Positions 1 through 10,242 are shown, numbered from the stretch's first letter. The stretch: DNA of 64,000 bases from Kyrpidia spormannii (GCF_002804065.1 NZ_CP024955.1:2914001-2978000); one strand, 5' to 3'. Numbers and translations are program-made. The notes: generated by a model not told the origin, from the sequence alone.

Positions 1-16
1 CACCCCGACGTTCTAA
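1..16 (+). CDS. cbbL: RuBisCO large subunit, last codons only
   Basis: Only the 3' tip is inside the window. Bases 2-16 read Thr-Pro-Thr-Phe-stop, similar to the Thr-Pro-Thr ending known for red-type large subunits. The next gene is the RuBisCO small subunit followed by cbbX, the usual red-type order cbbL-cbbS-cbbX. The identification rests mainly on that context; four codons cannot prove it. Confidence 0.5.
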
Positions 17-68
17 ACCGGGGAGACCCGCGAAGTCACATGACCATTTGGAGAGGAGAGGCGGGACA

Positions 69-500
69 ATGAGCCATTTCCGACTGACACAGGGGACATT
101 TTCCTATTTACCCGACTTCAGTGATGAAGAAATCGCCAAACAGGTTGAATATTCTATACAAAATGGCTGGGCGATCAGTATTGAATTCACCGATGATCCG
201 CACCCGCGGAATGTGTACTGGGATATGTGGGGACTGCCGATGTTCGACATCCAGGACGCCGCGGCGGTCCTGACGGAACTCCGGGCCTGCCGCACCGCGT
301 ATCCGAATTGCTACATCCGACTGAACGCCTACGATCGCAGTTACGGCCGGCAGACGACAGCGCTTTCTTTCATCGTCCAACGTCCCAAAGAAGACCCTGG
401 ATTCCACGTCATTCGCCAAGAAAAAAGTGATCGCCAGATCCGTTACACGTTGACGAGTTATGCCACGGACCGGCCCAAAGGCGCTCGGTTTGATTCCTGA
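69..500 (+). CDS. cbbS: RuBisCO small subunit (red-type, form IC/ID)
   Basis: The protein has 143 residues and is the small subunit of ribulose-1,5-bisphosphate carboxylase/oxygenase, which caps the large-subunit octamer in the cytoplasm during CO2 fixation. The N-terminus ([20 protein letters not shown]), the central [11 protein letters not shown] segment and a C-terminal extension ending in [17 protein letters not shown] are typical of the red-type family, whose small subunits carry such a C-terminal hairpin. I chose the ATG at 69 because GAGAGGAGAGG lies just upstream; an in-frame upstream start at 48 would add residues not seen in the family. cbbX begins 26 bases downstream, so both are probably on one transcript. 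Confidence 0.93.
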   Translation: MSHFRLTQGTFSYLPDFSDEEIAKQVEYSIQNGWAISIEFTDDPHPRNVYWDMWGLPMFDIQDAAAVLTELRACRTAYPNCYIRLNAYDRSYGRQTTALSFIVQRPKEDPGFHVIRQEKSDRQIRYTLTSYATDRPKGARFDS

Positions 501-525
501 AGGACGCGGCGAAGGAGGAAGGACA

Positions 526-1422
526 ATGGCGGAGGCCGAATCCCCGCAGGTCGATCTGCACGAAATCGCAAAAGAAACGGCCATCTATGAGGTGCTCGAT
601 CAGTTGGACCGCGAGCTGGTCGGACTGCGGCCCGTCAAGACGAAGATTCGCGAGATCGCCGCCCTCCTGCTGGTGGACCGCATGCGCAAACAGGTCGGAC
701 TGAAGACACCTCCTCCCTCCTTGCACATGTCCTTCACCGGGAACCCGGGGACGGGCAAAACCACCGTCGCCCTGCGGATGGCCGATATCCTGCACCGCCT
801 CGGGTACGTGCGCAAGGGCCATATGGTGGCCGTCACCCGGGATGATCTGGTCGGCCAGTACATTGGACACACGGCGCCCAAAACCAAAGAGGTGCTCAAA
901 CGGGCCATGGGCGGTGTGCTATTTATCGACGAAGCTTATTACCTCTATCGGCAAGAGAATGAGCGAGATTATGGTCAAGAGGCGATCGAGATTCTGCTTC
1001 AGGTGATGGAGAATCAGCGAGATGATGTGGTGGTCATCCTGGCCGGGTACAAAGACCGCATGGAGCAGTTCTTTAAATCCAACCCGGGCATGAGCTCGCG
1101 CATCGCACACCACATTGAGTTTCCCGATTACACCCTGGATGAACTGATGGACATTGCAAAGCTGATGCTGGCCGACATGGGTTATCGCCTCAGCCCCGCG
1201 GCGGATCGGGCATTGCGGAGTTATATCGAACGGCGAAAACAGATGCCCCGTTTTGCCAATGCCCGCAGCGTGCGAAACGCCCTCGACCGGGCGCGGCTTC
1301 GCCAGGCCAACCGCCTCTTCGCGCGGCCCTGCACCTGTTCGGTCGAGGACCTGATGACCATCGAGGAAGAAGACATCATGGCGAGCCGGGTCCTGCAGCA
1401 GAGCCAGGCCGGCGCCACCTAA
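526..1422 (+). CDS. cbbX: CbbX, AAA+ red-type RuBisCO activase
   Basis: This 298-residue AAA+ ATPase belongs to the CbbX family, which remodels red-type RuBisCO and releases inhibitory sugar phosphates from its active sites, pulling on the C-terminus of the large subunit. Walker A (GNPGTGKT) is at residues 72-79 and Walker B (FIDEA) at 133-137, followed by the family's YYLY segment. The start at 526 follows GAAGGAGGAAGG at a normal distance; an open frame extends upstream to 460 but overlaps cbbS. Known CbbX proteins are activated by ribulose bisphosphate. Its place directly after cbbS is the canonical red-type order and confirms the RuBisCO class. Confidence 0.95.
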   Translation: MAEAESPQVDLHEIAKETAIYEVLDQLDRELVGLRPVKTKIREIAALLLVDRMRKQVGLKTPPPSLHMSFTGNPGTGKTTVALRMADILHRLGYVRKGHMVAVTRDDLVGQYIGHTAPKTKEVLKRAMGGVLFIDEAYYLYRQENERDYGQEAIEILLQVMENQRDDVVVILAGYKDRMEQFFKSNPGMSSRIAHHIEFPDYTLDELMDIAKLMLADMGYRLSPAADRALRSYIERRKQMPRFANARSVRNALDRARLRQANRLFARPCTCSVEDLMTIEEEDIMASRVLQQSQAGAT

Positions 1423-1453
1423 ACTGACGAAGATCGGGAAGGTGAGAATGGGA

Positions 1454-2485
1454 ATGGACATCCACCACGGCGCGGAACAAACCGACGTCGCTGTGATCGG
1501 CGGCGGCCCAAGCGGATTGTTTGCGGCATTCTACTGCGGGATGCGCGGACTTTCCTGCAGGCTCATCGAAAGTCTGCCTCAGTTGGGCGGCCAATTGACG
1601 GCCTTATACCCCGAAAAGTTTATTTACGATGTGGCGGGGTTTTCGAAAATCCGGGCCGGGGATCTGATCGAGCGCCTGAAAGCGCAAATGATGCAATTTG
1701 AACCGGATATTCGCCTGTCTGAACAGGTTCTGAAACTCGAAAAACTGGATGAGCGCCTTTTCGCCCTCCATACGACCCAAGGGGTGCACACCGCCAAAGC
1801 GGTCATCATCTGCGGTGGGATCGGCATGTTCACGCCGCGCAAACTGCCGGCCGCCGAAGCCGGGGATTTTGAAGGGCGGGGGATCGACTATTTGATGAAG
1901 GAGACCGAAGCCTACCGCGACAAGCGAGTGCTGGTGGTCGGAGGCGGGGATTCGGCGGTGGATTATGCGCTCATGCTCGAACCCGTGGCCCGGCAGGTCA
2001 CCCTCATCCATCGGAGGGATCAGTTCCGCGCCCATGAGCACAGCGTCAGGCGGCTCTATGACAGTTCGATCAACGTTCACGTGTTCACCGAGCTCCAGGC
2101 GATTCTCGGCGGGGACCGGGTGGAAGGAGCCACGCTCCTCAACAACCGGACAAAAGAAACCCGGGAGATCGCCGTGGACGTCATCCTCAGCGGCCTTGGC
2201 TTCAGTGCCTCCCTTGGCCCCATGAAGACTTGGGGACTCAATATCGAGGGGAATGAAATCGTCGTCAATAGCCGGATGGAGACCAACATCCCCGGGGTGT
2301 TCGCTGTAGGGGACATCAATACCTACCCGGGCAAGGTAAAATTGATCGTCACCGGTTTTGGCGAGGCGACGATCGCGGTCAACCACGCAAAAACGTATAT
2401 CGATCCCAGCGCCCGCACAAACCCGGGTCACAGCTCCAGTCGCACCGATATGCCCGTGGACCGCGTGACGACGGGTTCGCGGTAA
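1454..2485 (+). CDS. Ferredoxin/flavodoxin-NADP reductase, YumC type
   Basis: This flavoprotein of about 343 residues has the thioredoxin-reductase-like fold. An FAD-binding GGGPSG is at residues 16-21, a second Rossmann motif (VLVVGGGDSAVDYA) lies in the middle for NADP(H), and the C-terminus carries GVFAVGDINTYPGKVKLI. The redox-active Cys-x-x-Cys of true thioredoxin reductases is absent, as expected for YumC-type ferredoxin-NADP reductases. It would move electrons between ferredoxin or flavodoxin and NADP(H) in the cytoplasm. Three in-frame starts (GTG 1442, ATG 1448, ATG 1454) are close together; GGGAAGGTGAG at 1436-1446 best fits the ATG at 1454. Its location between cbbX and tkt suggests a role in redox supply for CO2 fixation or for the downstream complex I; that is inference. 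Confidence 0.88.
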   Translation: MDIHHGAEQTDVAVIGGGPSGLFAAFYCGMRGLSCRLIESLPQLGGQLTALYPEKFIYDVAGFSKIRAGDLIERLKAQMMQFEPDIRLSEQVLKLEKLDERLFALHTTQGVHTAKAVIICGGIGMFTPRKLPAAEAGDFEGRGIDYLMKETEAYRDKRVLVVGGGDSAVDYALMLEPVARQVTLIHRRDQFRAHEHSVRRLYDSSINVHVFTELQAILGGDRVEGATLLNNRTKETREIAVDVILSGLGFSASLGPMKTWGLNIEGNEIVVNSRMETNIPGVFAVGDINTYPGKVKLIVTGFGEATIAVNHAKTYIDPSARTNPGHSSSRTDMPVDRVTTGSR

Positions 2486-2586
2486 TCCGTTTGGCAGGCG
2501 TGGGACTCGGGCAACTCGGCACCACAACCCGAGTCCCGCGCCGATTCGGTATCCAAAATCCCCGGTGATAAGGAGGGAGGGCGCGC

Positions 2587-4611
2587 ATGAGCGCCATCGA
2601 GACGAAAACTCTCCAGCAAAAGGCGATATCCGCCCTGCGCGTCCTTTCGATCGATGCGATCGAAACTGCGCGTTCGGGACACCCCGGCCTGCCCATGGGG
2701 GCCGCACCGATGGCCTACGCGCTCTGGGTGCATCACCTGCGCCACGACCCCGGCGACCCGGAGTGGCCCGATCGCGACCGCTTCATCCTTTCCGCCGGGC
2801 ACGGCTCCGCCCTGCTCTACAGTTTGCTGCACCTGACGGGCTATGATCTCTCTCTGGAGGAGCTCAAGCAATTCCGCCAATGGGGAAGCCAAACGCCCGG
2901 ACACCCGGAGTACGGTCACACCCCGGGGGTCGAAGCCACCACCGGTCCCCTGGGTCAGGGAATCGCCATGGCGGTCGGAATGGCCATGGCTGAACGCCAT
3001 CTGGCCGCGCGGTTAAACCGGCCGGGATTTCCCATCGTCGACCACCACACCTACGTGTTGGCGAGCGACGGGGACCTGATGGAGGGCGTGTCCCAAGAGG
3101 CCTCCTCCCTGGCGGGCCACCTCAAACTCGGGAAATTAATCGTGCTTTACGATTCGAACGGCATTTCCCTGGATGGAAGCACCTCTCTGGCCTTTACCGA
3201 AAACGTGCGTCTTCGCTACGAAGCTTACGGGTGGCACACCCTGCTCGTCGAAAACGGCAACGACGTCGACGCCATCCTGGGGGCGCTGGAGACGGCGAAA
3301 GCTGTGACGGATCGGCCGAGCTTGATCGAAGTGCGCACGGTGATCGGCTACGGAAGCCCGACCTTGCAGGGAACATCCCGGGTGCACGGCGCTCCCCTCG
3401 GGCCGGACGAACTACGGCGCACCAAGGAGTTCTACGGCTGGGATTCTCCCCCATTTCACATCCCTGAGGATGTCCGGGATCATTTTCTCGAAGTCCGGAA
3501 CCGGGGCAGCCAGGCGTCCGCGGCCTGGCGGGAGATGTTTGCCGCTTATCGCCAGGCACACCCGGATCTTGCCAAACACTTCGAAGACGCCTGGCGGGAA
3601 GGGCTCCCCTCGGGTTGGGAGGAGGCCCTGCCCCGTTTTCCCGAAGGCGGACCGGCCATGGCCACCCGGGACGCCTCCCACCGGGCGATCCAAGGTATCG
3701 CCCGGGTGGTTCCCTGGTGGATCGGGGGGTCGGCGGATCTCGCCTCGTCCAATAAGACAGCCATTGCCGATGAGCCGGCCTTCGGACCGCCCGACTACAG
3801 CGGGCGAAACATCTGGTTCGGCGTGCGGGAACACGCCATGGGGGCCATCCTAAACGGCATGGCCCTCCACGGAGGACTCCGGGTGTTCGGAGCGACCTTC
3901 TTGGTCTTCTCCGATTACATGCGCCCGGCGATGCGACTCGCCGCCCTCATGGGTCTGCGGGTGGTTTACGTCCTCACCCACGACAGCCTGGCCGTGGGAG
4001 AAGACGGCCCCACCCACCAGCCCGTGGAACACCTGGCCGCTCTACGGGCGATCCCCGGAATGACTGTGTTCCGCCCCGCCGACGCCCGAGAGACAGCCGC
4101 AGCATACCGATACGCCCTCGACCGGGCCGGCGGGCCCACGGCCATCGTGTTGACCCGCCAGGCTCTGCCCCTTCTTCCCCGGGGGGACGATACCGAAGAC
4201 GCCATCTACGAGGGAGTGGCCCGGGGTGCTTACGTCGTGGCCGACTCTCCCGATCCCCAAGCGATCTTGATCGCCACCGGGTCCGAAGTCCACCTCGCCC
4301 TGGCGGCCCACCAAGCCCTCGCTGAGGCGGGCATTCCCACCCGGGTCGTCAGCATGCCGAGTTGGGAGCGTTTCGAAGCGCAAACCGAGGCGGAGAAAGA
4401 CCGGATCCTGCCCCCTCACCTGGAGGCCCGGGTGGCCATCGAGTTGGGGCGGTCTTTGGGGTGGGAGCGATACGTGGGGAAAGGCGGGCGGATCCTGTCC
4501 GTCGATACCTTTGGCGCCTCGGCCCCGGGCGACATCGTCGTGGAGAACTATGGGTTTACCGTGGAAAATGTCGTCGAGGCGGTACGGGCCGTCATCGAAG
4601 AAAGGGGGTGA
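2587..4611 (+). CDS. tkt: Transketolase
   Basis: This thiamine-diphosphate enzyme of 674 residues, the usual family length, transfers two-carbon ketol units and regenerates pentose phosphates in the Calvin cycle and pentose-phosphate pathway. The N-terminal half has the [14 protein letters not shown] segment and the ThDP/Mg signature [12 protein letters not shown] near residue 160. The pyrimidine-binding domain contains [14 protein letters not shown], and the C-terminal domain is complete. A strong AAGGAGGGAGGG precedes the ATG. Its stop codon lies against the start region of nuoM, so the two are probably translationally coupled. Within a cbb cluster it serves as cbbT. Confidence 0.96.
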   Translation: MSAIETKTLQQKAISALRVLSIDAIETARSGHPGLPMGAAPMAYALWVHHLRHDPGDPEWPDRDRFILSAGHGSALLYSLLHLTGYDLSLEELKQFRQWGSQTPGHPEYGHTPGVEATTGPLGQGIAMAVGMAMAERHLAARLNRPGFPIVDHHTYVLASDGDLMEGVSQEASSLAGHLKLGKLIVLYDSNGISLDGSTSLAFTENVRLRYEAYGWHTLLVENGNDVDAILGALETAKAVTDRPSLIEVRTVIGYGSPTLQGTSRVHGAPLGPDELRRTKEFYGWDSPPFHIPEDVRDHFLEVRNRGSQASAAWREMFAAYRQAHPDLAKHFEDAWREGLPSGWEEALPRFPEGGPAMATRDASHRAIQGIARVVPWWIGGSADLASSNKTAIADEPAFGPPDYSGRNIWFGVREHAMGAILNGMALHGGLRVFGATFLVFSDYMRPAMRLAALMGLRVVYVLTHDSLAVGEDGPTHQPVEHLAALRAIPGMTVFRPADARETAAAYRYALDRAGGPTAIVLTRQALPLLPRGDDTEDAIYEGVARGAYVVADSPDPQAILIATGSEVHLALAAHQALAEAGIPTRVVSMPSWERFEAQTEAEKDRILPPHLEARVAIELGRSLGWERYVGKGGRILSVDTFGASAPGDIVVENYGFTVENVVEAVRAVIEERG

Positions 4612-4616
4612 ATGCG

Positions 4617-6131
4617 GTGACGCACGTCCTGTCCCTCCTCCTCGCCCTGCCCCTTTTCGGTATGTTGATCGCCGCCGGGATCCCCCGGGAAAAAACCACG
4701 GCGATTCGCGCTGTCGGGATCGCGGTGTCTATCCTGGCGCTTCTACTGTCCCTTGTGATCTGGTTCCTGTTTGACCGCGGTTCGGGAACCCTGCAGTTTA
4801 CCGAGCACGGACAATGGTTTACCTTTCCCCTGCCCGGTCTGGAGCCCTTCCAGTCCGGACCGTCGGTCACCCTGGTGAGAGTCGGCTACGACCTCGGGGT
4901 CGACGGATTGTCCTTGCCCCTTTTGGCGATGTCTACCCTCGTGGCAGCGGCGGCCATGGTGGCCTCCTGGCGCACGGTGGAGCGGGTCAAAGCCTACACC
5001 CTGTGGTTCCTCTTGCTCGAAGCCGGGGTAAACGGCATTTGGACGGCCCAGAACCTTCTTTTATTCTTTATATTTTTTGAATTAGCGTTAATTGCTTTGT
5101 TTTTCCTCGTCGGGATTTGGGGAAGCGAGGGGAGGTGGCGGGCGGCCTACGAACTGCTTCTGTACAACGGTCTCGGTTCCCTGGTGATGCTCATCGTATT
5201 CGTCGCCCTTTTTCTCGCAACGGGCACCTCGGACATCCGGGAGATCCGGGCCGCTTTTGAGCGGCAGGCCCTACCTCCCGGGGAGCAAATGTGGCTCGTC
5301 ATCGGTCTTCTGGTGGCCTTCGGGATTAAGCTGCCGATCTTTCCTTTTCATACCTGGGTAAAAAATGTTCATCCCGTCGCATCGGCCCCGGTGTCGATGA
5401 TGCTCTCCGGCGTCTTACTCAAAGTGGGCGCCTACGGGCTCATCCGGTTTGCCCTCGGGTTTTTCCCGGATACCTTTGCCCGTCTCGCCCCGCTCCTGGT
5501 GGCCCTGGGGCTGATCAATGTGTTTTACGGCGCCCTCCTGGCCTTTGTCGATCGCGATTTTAAAAGGATCATCGCTTACTCCAGTATCAGTCAAATGGGT
5601 ATCGTCCTGCTCGGCCTGGCCGCCCTTAACCAGATCGGCTTGCTCGGCGCCCTTTTTCAACTCGTGTCCCACGGTTTGATCTCGGCGCTTCTCTTTTTCC
5701 TGGCCGGGGTGACCTACGCCGAAACCCACACTTCCTCCCTGGATCGGCTGAGTGGACTCGGGGCGCGCATGCCCAGGACGGCCGGTTTCCTGATGTTCGC
5801 TGCCTTGGCCTCCCTGGGCGTGCCGCTCCTGTCCGGGTTCGTGGGCGAGTGGCTGGCACTGTTGGGGTTGTTCACCACCCCCTTTCGGCCCTTTGCAATA
5901 ATTGGAGCCTTGTCCATCGTCACCAGTGCGCTCTATATTCTACGGGCGGTGATGCGGGCGATGCACGGGCCGCTGCCCGATGCCCTTGCTCACGTACAGG
6001 ACGCCCGGTCTGCCGATATGGCGCCGATTGCCGCCCTGTCCCTGGGGATCGTCCTTCTGGGCGTGTTTCCGTTTCTCATGGGGGATCTGGCCCATGCTTC
6101 CCTGGCCGCCATCGAGGCCTTGCCCTCCTGA
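4617..6131 (+). CDS. nuoM: NADH-quinone oxidoreductase subunit M (displaced)
   Basis: This integral membrane protein of about 504 residues is homologous to Mrp-type antiporters and is one of the proton-translocating subunits of complex I. Many hydrophobic segments are visible. The family core KLPIFPFHTWVKNVHPVAS contains the conserved Lys and His, and DFKRIIAYSSISQMG carries the second conserved set. The start is GTG at 4617, about nine bases after AAAGGGGG, or GTG at 4608 overlapping the tkt stop. The gene lies between tkt and rpiB instead of between nuoL and nuoN, and no other nuoM is present in the downstream nuo cluster. It could instead be an antiporter-like paralog, but its absence from the cluster makes the complex I role more likely. 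Confidence 0.88.
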   Translation: MTHVLSLLLALPLFGMLIAAGIPREKTTAIRAVGIAVSILALLLSLVIWFLFDRGSGTLQFTEHGQWFTFPLPGLEPFQSGPSVTLVRVGYDLGVDGLSLPLLAMSTLVAAAAMVASWRTVERVKAYTLWFLLLEAGVNGIWTAQNLLLFFIFFELALIALFFLVGIWGSEGRWRAAYELLLYNGLGSLVMLIVFVALFLATGTSDIREIRAAFERQALPPGEQMWLVIGLLVAFGIKLPIFPFHTWVKNVHPVASAPVSMMLSGVLLKVGAYGLIRFALGFFPDTFARLAPLLVALGLINVFYGALLAFVDRDFKRIIAYSSISQMGIVLLGLAALNQIGLLGALFQLVSHGLISALLFFLAGVTYAETHTSSLDRLSGLGARMPRTAGFLMFAALASLGVPLLSGFVGEWLALLGLFTTPFRPFAIIGALSIVTSALYILRAVMRAMHGPLPDALAHVQDARSADMAPIAALSLGIVLLGVFPFLMGDLAHASLAAIEALPS

Positions 6132-6207
6132 GCGCGCCGGGATATGGAGTTTCTGGACGGCGACCACCGGAACCTGCGCTGGACACTCATTGATGGAGGT
6201 GATGGAG

Positions 6208-6672
6208 ATGCGGGTGGCCATCGGATCCGACCATGCGGGATTTGCCTTAAAGACGTCCATCCATTCGCTGCTCGTCGACGAACTTGGCGTGGAGGTCGTC
6301 GACACGGGCTGCACCGATTGTCAGAATGGAAAATCTGTCGATTACCCGGATTATGCCCTTCCCGTCGCCAGGATGGTGGCCCGGGGAGAAGTGGATCGGG
6401 GGATCCTCATCTGCGGCACGGGCATCGGGATGTCCATCGCCGCCAACAAAATCAAGGGCATCCGGGCCGCCCTGGTGCACGACCTGTTCACCGCCCGGGC
6501 CGCCCGGGAGCACAATGACGCCAACGTCCTCGCCTTGGGCGGCCGACTCATCGGCCCGGACATTGCCCGGGAAATCGTCCGCCTCTTTATCACGACGCCT
6601 TACAGCGGGGGGCGCCACGATCGGCGCTTGGGCAAAATCGCCCAAATCGAGCAGTCCCTCGCATCTCCATAG
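6208..6672 (+). CDS. rpiB: Ribose-5-phosphate isomerase B
   Basis: This RpiB/LacAB-type isomerase of 154 residues interconverts ribose 5-phosphate and ribulose 5-phosphate, a step needed to regenerate RuBisCO substrate. The N-terminal VAIGSDHAGFALK, the central GILICGTGIGMSIAANK with its catalytic Cys, and the ARAAREHNDANVLALGGR segment are family hallmarks. Three ATGs in frame (6193, 6202, 6208) precede the conserved start; GGAGGTGA at 6196-6203 favours 6208. It sits between the displaced nuoM and nuoA with gaps of about 76 bases on each side, so the carbon-fixation and complex I genes share one transcription unit or a very tight array. Confidence 0.95.
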   Translation: MRVAIGSDHAGFALKTSIHSLLVDELGVEVVDTGCTDCQNGKSVDYPDYALPVARMVARGEVDRGILICGTGIGMSIAANKIKGIRAALVHDLFTARAAREHNDANVLALGGRLIGPDIAREIVRLFITTPYSGGRHDRRLGKIAQIEQSLASP

Positions 6673-6749
6673 CCGAGGCCGATCCAGGCGGAGCCCGTCC
6701 CCGGGAATGGAGCCGGGAGGCGCATTTTCCAGCAGAGGAGGATGAGGCG

Positions 6750-7118
6750 ATGTCCCAGTCCTACGTCACCAGCGTGCTTCTCATCGCACTTTTCGTCGCC
6801 ATCGGCGTCGGTCTGCCCATCGTCGCCTTTTCCCTGAGCCGTCTATTGCGACCGCACCACGCCTATCGCGAAAAGGGCGAGACCTACGAAAGCGGCAACC
6901 TCACCGTCGGCACCAGTTGGGTTCGCTTCCACGTGAAATATTATTTGTTCGCCCTCTTGTTCGTGGTGTTCGATGTCGAGACGCTTTTCCTGTATCCCTG
7001 GGCGGTCGCCTATGACGCCCTGGGCACCTTCGCCCTGGCGGAAGTGGGGATCTTTCTCTTTATCTTGGTGTTCGGTTTGTACTACGCATGGCGACAGGAG
7101 GTGCTGGAATGGAAGTGA
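6750..7118 (+). CDS. nuoA: NADH-quinone oxidoreductase subunit A
   Basis: This 122-residue membrane subunit of complex I has three predicted transmembrane segments. The conserved loop [12 protein letters not shown] and the segment [18 protein letters not shown] identify NuoA, which helps close the quinone site at the junction of the membrane and peripheral arms. GAGGAGGATGAGG precedes the ATG. The end overlaps the start of nuoB by ten bases, indicating coupled translation. It is the first gene of the main nuo cluster, which has the order A-B-C-D-H-I-J-K-L-N. Confidence 0.95.
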   Translation: MSQSYVTSVLLIALFVAIGVGLPIVAFSLSRLLRPHHAYREKGETYESGNLTVGTSWVRFHVKYYLFALLFVVFDVETLFLYPWAVAYDALGTFALAEVGIFLFILVFGLYYAWRQEVLEWK

Positions 7119-7642
7119 AAGGGTTTCCCCTCGAAGGGGTCGGACAGCTGGAGGAGAAGGAGCTTGAGCGCAACGTCGTGTTGACGACTTTGGAGAAAGT
7201 CAAAGCTTGGGCGCGATCGAATTCCATGTGGCCCCTCACCTTCGGCCTGGCCTGTTGTGCCATCGAGATGATGGCCACCAGCGGGGCCCATTACGATGCG
7301 GACCGTTTCGGCGTCTTCTTTCGTTCTTCGCCCCGGCAGGCCGATCTGATGATCGTCTCCGGCACCGTCACCAAGAAGATGGCACCCCTGCTCCGCAGGC
7401 TGTACGACCAAATGGCCGAGCCGCGCTGGGTGATTGCCATGGGAAGTTGCGCCACGGCGGGCGGTCCTTACGTGCGCTCTTATAGCGTGGTCAACGGGGT
7501 GGACCAAATCGTTCCGGTGGACGTGTACATCCCAGGATGTCCACCCAGCCCAGTCGCTCTCATTTACGGAATTAACAAACTCCAGGAAAAAATTCGTTAC
7601 GAAGCCCGCACGGGAAGGAGCGTGGTCGAGGATGGTCTATGA
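7109..7642 (+). CDS. nuoB: NADH-quinone oxidoreductase subunit B
   Basis: This peripheral-arm subunit of 177 residues carries iron-sulfur cluster N2, the last cluster before quinone. The ligands are visible: the tandem cysteines in LACCAIEMM, the cysteine in [10 protein letters not shown] and the one in PGCPPSP. ACAGGAGGTG at 7094-7103 selects the ATG at 7109 over an in-frame ATG at 7088. The gene overlaps nuoA at its start and nuoC at its end. All four cluster-binding cysteines are present, so the protein should be functional. Confidence 0.96.
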   Translation: MEVKGFPLEGVGQLEEKELERNVVLTTLEKVKAWARSNSMWPLTFGLACCAIEMMATSGAHYDADRFGVFFRSSPRQADLMIVSGTVTKKMAPLLRRLYDQMAEPRWVIAMGSCATAGGPYVRSYSVVNGVDQIVPVDVYIPGCPPSPVALIYGINKLQEKIRYEARTGRSVVEDGL

Positions 7643-8135
7643 TCCCCAAGCCCTCCAAGACCACTGGGGGGAAGCCTTGGCCCGGGAACTGGAAACCGTT
7701 TTTGGACCCCACACCCTGGAGGACGCCCGGGTGGCCGATCACATGTTTGGTGCGGCGAAGCTCGATGTCGTCCCGGAACGATGGCTGGAGGTCGCCCAGT
7801 ATCTGCGCAACACCCCGGCGTGGTCTTTCGATTATCTGAACGACCTGCACGCCGTCGACCTGGGGGAAGAGTTTCGGGTCAACTACTTTCTGCAATCCTT
7901 CAATCATCGTCACATGCTCGCCGTCAGTGTAACGGTGCCCCGGGATAACCCCCGGGTGCCCTCGGTAACCGAGATTTGGCCGACGGCTGATTGGCATGAA
8001 CGAGAAGCCTACGACCTGTTCGGCGTCCTCTTCGTCGGACACCTGAATCTCAAGCGCATTCTTTTGCCCGAGGACTGGGTGGGCCATCCGCTGCGCAAGG
8101 ACTACGTGCCGAAGGATAAGGAGGTGAAACAATGA
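7632..8135 (+). CDS. nuoC: NADH-quinone oxidoreductase subunit C
   Basis: This 167-residue subunit is the 30 kDa-type component of the peripheral arm of complex I. The hallmark segment [17 protein letters not shown] is followed by [17 protein letters not shown], as in other NuoC proteins. The ATG at 7632 overlaps the 3' end of nuoB by eleven bases. The stop overlaps the nuoD start as ATGA. NuoC and NuoD are separate genes here, unlike the fused NuoCD of enterobacteria. Confidence 0.95.
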   Translation: MVYDPQALQDHWGEALARELETVFGPHTLEDARVADHMFGAAKLDVVPERWLEVAQYLRNTPAWSFDYLNDLHAVDLGEEFRVNYFLQSFNHRHMLAVSVTVPRDNPRVPSVTEIWPTADWHEREAYDLFGVLFVGHLNLKRILLPEDWVGHPLRKDYVPKDKEVKQ

Positions 8136-9235
8136 TCCGCACCGACGAGCTCCTGCTGAATGTGGGGCCCCAGCACCCCAGCACCCATGGCGTGTTTCGC
8201 CTCATCGTCAAAATCGACGGAGAGACGATCATCGAAGCCACGCCGGTGATCGGGTATCTCCACCGGGGCACCGAAAAACTGGCCGAGGACTTGATGTACA
8301 CCCAGATCATTCCGTACACCGATCGCATGGACTACGTCTCCGCCATGCTCGGGAATTATGCCTACGTACACGCCGTCGAGACCCTCATGGAGATCGAGGT
8401 GCCCGAACGGGCCGAATACTTGCGGGTCATTGCCATGGAGCTCAACCGCATCGCCAGCCACCTCGTCTGGTTCGGCACGTACCTGCTGGACCTGGGGGCC
8501 ATCACGCCCTTTCTCTACGCGTTTCGGGAGCGGGAGAAAATCCTGCAGTTGTTGGCGGAACTGTCGGGTTCCCGGATGACCTACAGTTATATGCGGATTG
8601 GAGGGGTGAAATGGGATGTGCCGGACGAGGGCTGGCTGGGACGGGTGGACGCCTTCCTCGACGCCTTCTCCGGAGCCCTGGAAGAGTTTCACGATTTGGT
8701 CACGGGCAATGAGATTATCCAAGCCCGTCTAAAAGGGGTAGGACAATACGACGCCGCCACAGCCATCGCCTACGGTCTGACCGGCGTGAATCTGCGGTCG
8801 ACGGGGGTGAACTACGACGTGCGCCGGGCGAAACCCTATTCCATTTACAACCGTTTCGCCTTTCATGTTCCCACCCGGGAAGAGGGCGACCTCTGGGCGC
8901 GCTACTGCCTGCGCATGGAGGAGATGGAACAGTCCCGGCGCATCGTCAAACAGGCGGTCGCCCAATTTCCCACAGGCGGCGACATCATCGCGAAGCTGCC
9001 CAAGGTCCTGCGGGCCCCCGCCGGGGAGGTCTACACCTCGGTGGAATCCACCCGGGGGGAGCTCGGAGTCTATATTCGCAGTGAGGGCGGGCCCAAGCCG
9101 TATCGGGTTCATTTTCGGCGCCCCTCCTTCGTCAATCTGCAGATTCTGCCCCGCCTCCTGGTGGGAGAGCACATCGCCAACATGGTTGCGATCATCGGGG
9201 GAATTGACGTCATCATGGGGGAGGTCGATGCGTAA
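8132..9235 (+). CDS. nuoD: NADH-quinone oxidoreductase subunit D
   Basis: This 49 kDa-type subunit of 367 residues is related to the large subunit of NiFe hydrogenases and forms most of the quinone-binding cavity together with NuoB. The N-terminal NVGPQHPSTHGVFR has the conserved histidines, GYLHRGTEKLAE follows, and FNRIAS-type and C-terminal GGIDVIMGEVD segments are present. The start overlaps the nuoC stop (ATGA). Its length is that of the Firmicute type without an N-terminal extension. Confidence 0.96.
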   Translation: MIRTDELLLNVGPQHPSTHGVFRLIVKIDGETIIEATPVIGYLHRGTEKLAEDLMYTQIIPYTDRMDYVSAMLGNYAYVHAVETLMEIEVPERAEYLRVIAMELNRIASHLVWFGTYLLDLGAITPFLYAFREREKILQLLAELSGSRMTYSYMRIGGVKWDVPDEGWLGRVDAFLDAFSGALEEFHDLVTGNEIIQARLKGVGQYDAATAIAYGLTGVNLRSTGVNYDVRRAKPYSIYNRFAFHVPTREEGDLWARYCLRMEEMEQSRRIVKQAVAQFPTGGDIIAKLPKVLRAPAGEVYTSVESTRGELGVYIRSEGGPKPYRVHFRRPSFVNLQILPRLLVGEHIANMVAIIGGIDVIMGEVDA

Positions 9236-9237
9236 CG

Positions 9238-10242
9238 ATGCGCGAGTGGCTCCATGCGCCGCCGACGTGGGAAACGTGGCTCGGCTACATCGTCGCCAGC
9301 CTCCTGCTCCTCGGGTTCGGTCTTTTTTTCGTCACGTATTCGATCTACGTGCAGCGAAAACTTCTCGGCTGGATGCAGAGCCGGGTCGGGCCTAACCGGG
9401 TGGGGCCCTGGGGGTTGCTGCAGACCGTGGCCGATACGATCAAGCTGTTGGTCAAGGAAAATGTTCAACTGAACAAAGCGGATCGGGTGCTATTTTTCAT
9501 CGCGCCCATCATCGCCTTTGCGCCGGCCTTCGTGGTCCTGGCCGTCATCCCGTACACGTCCTCGCTGGTCTTTTCGGATTTTAACGTAGGGCTGTTGTTG
9601 TATTTCGGGATCGCCGGCCTATCGACCCTCGGGGTGATCACCGGAGGTTGGGCCTCGAATAACAAATGGTCATTGATTGGAGCCATGCGCGCGGCGGCGA
9701 TGATGATCAGTTACGAGATTCCGCTGGTGCTCGCGGTCCTCGGGGTGGTGCTGCTGAGCGGCTCTCTCAATCTCTCGCACATCGTCGACGCCCAGGCCCA
9801 AAGCCACTGGTTCATTCTGCCGCAGATCCTGGGGTTTGTGATTTTCTTTATCGCCTCCCTGGCCGAGCTCAACCGCACGCCCTTCGATTTCAGCGAGGCG
9901 GAATCGGAACTCATCGCCGGGTACCAGGTGGAATACAGCGGTTTTCGATTCGCATTTTTCATGCTCGGGGAGTACTTGTATCTCTTTGCCATGGGCTCTT
10001 TGACGGCGGTGCTCTACTTTGGGGGATGGCTTCCGCCCCATCCCGCCCTGGCCTTCGTGCCGGGAATCGTGTGGTTCTTGCTCAAAGCCCTGTTTTTCGC
10101 CTTTGTCCCCTTTTGGCTCCAGGCAACCCTGCCCCGGATGCGCATCGATCTGTTGATGACCATGTCCTGGAAGGTGCTGTTACCCCTGTCCCTGGTGAAC
10201 CTGGCCCTGACCGTCGGTTTAAAAACGATCTGGGTGGCCTGA
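9238..10242 (+). CDS. nuoH: NADH-quinone oxidoreductase subunit H
   Basis: This 334-residue membrane subunit connects the quinone cavity to the proton channels. About eight transmembrane helices are visible. The segment QSRVGPNRVGPWGLLQ, the quinone-site AELNRTPFDFSEAESELIAG, and GLKTIW near the end are family signatures. It begins two bases after the nuoD stop with ATG at 9238. The acidic residues of the E-channel loop are intact. Confidence 0.96.
   Translation: MREWLHAPPTWETWLGYIVASLLLLGFGLFFVTYSIYVQRKLLGWMQSRVGPNRVGPWGLLQTVADTIKLLVKENVQLNKADRVLFFIAPIIAFAPAFVVLAVIPYTSSLVFSDFNVGLLLYFGIAGLSTLGVITGGWASNNKWSLIGAMRAAAMMISYEIPLVLAVLGVVLLSGSLNLSHIVDAQAQSHWFILPQILGFVIFFIASLAELNRTPFDFSEAESELIAGYQVEYSGFRFAFFMLGEYLYLFAMGSLTAVLYFGGWLPPHPALAFVPGIVWFLLKALFFAFVPFWLQATLPRMRIDLLMTMSWKVLLPLSLVNLALTVGLKTIWVA

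Noticed and set aside
1604-2707. Open frame of 367 codons on the minus strand
   Set aside because: Antisense to the ferredoxin-NADP reductase gene and without a ribosome-binding site or motif.
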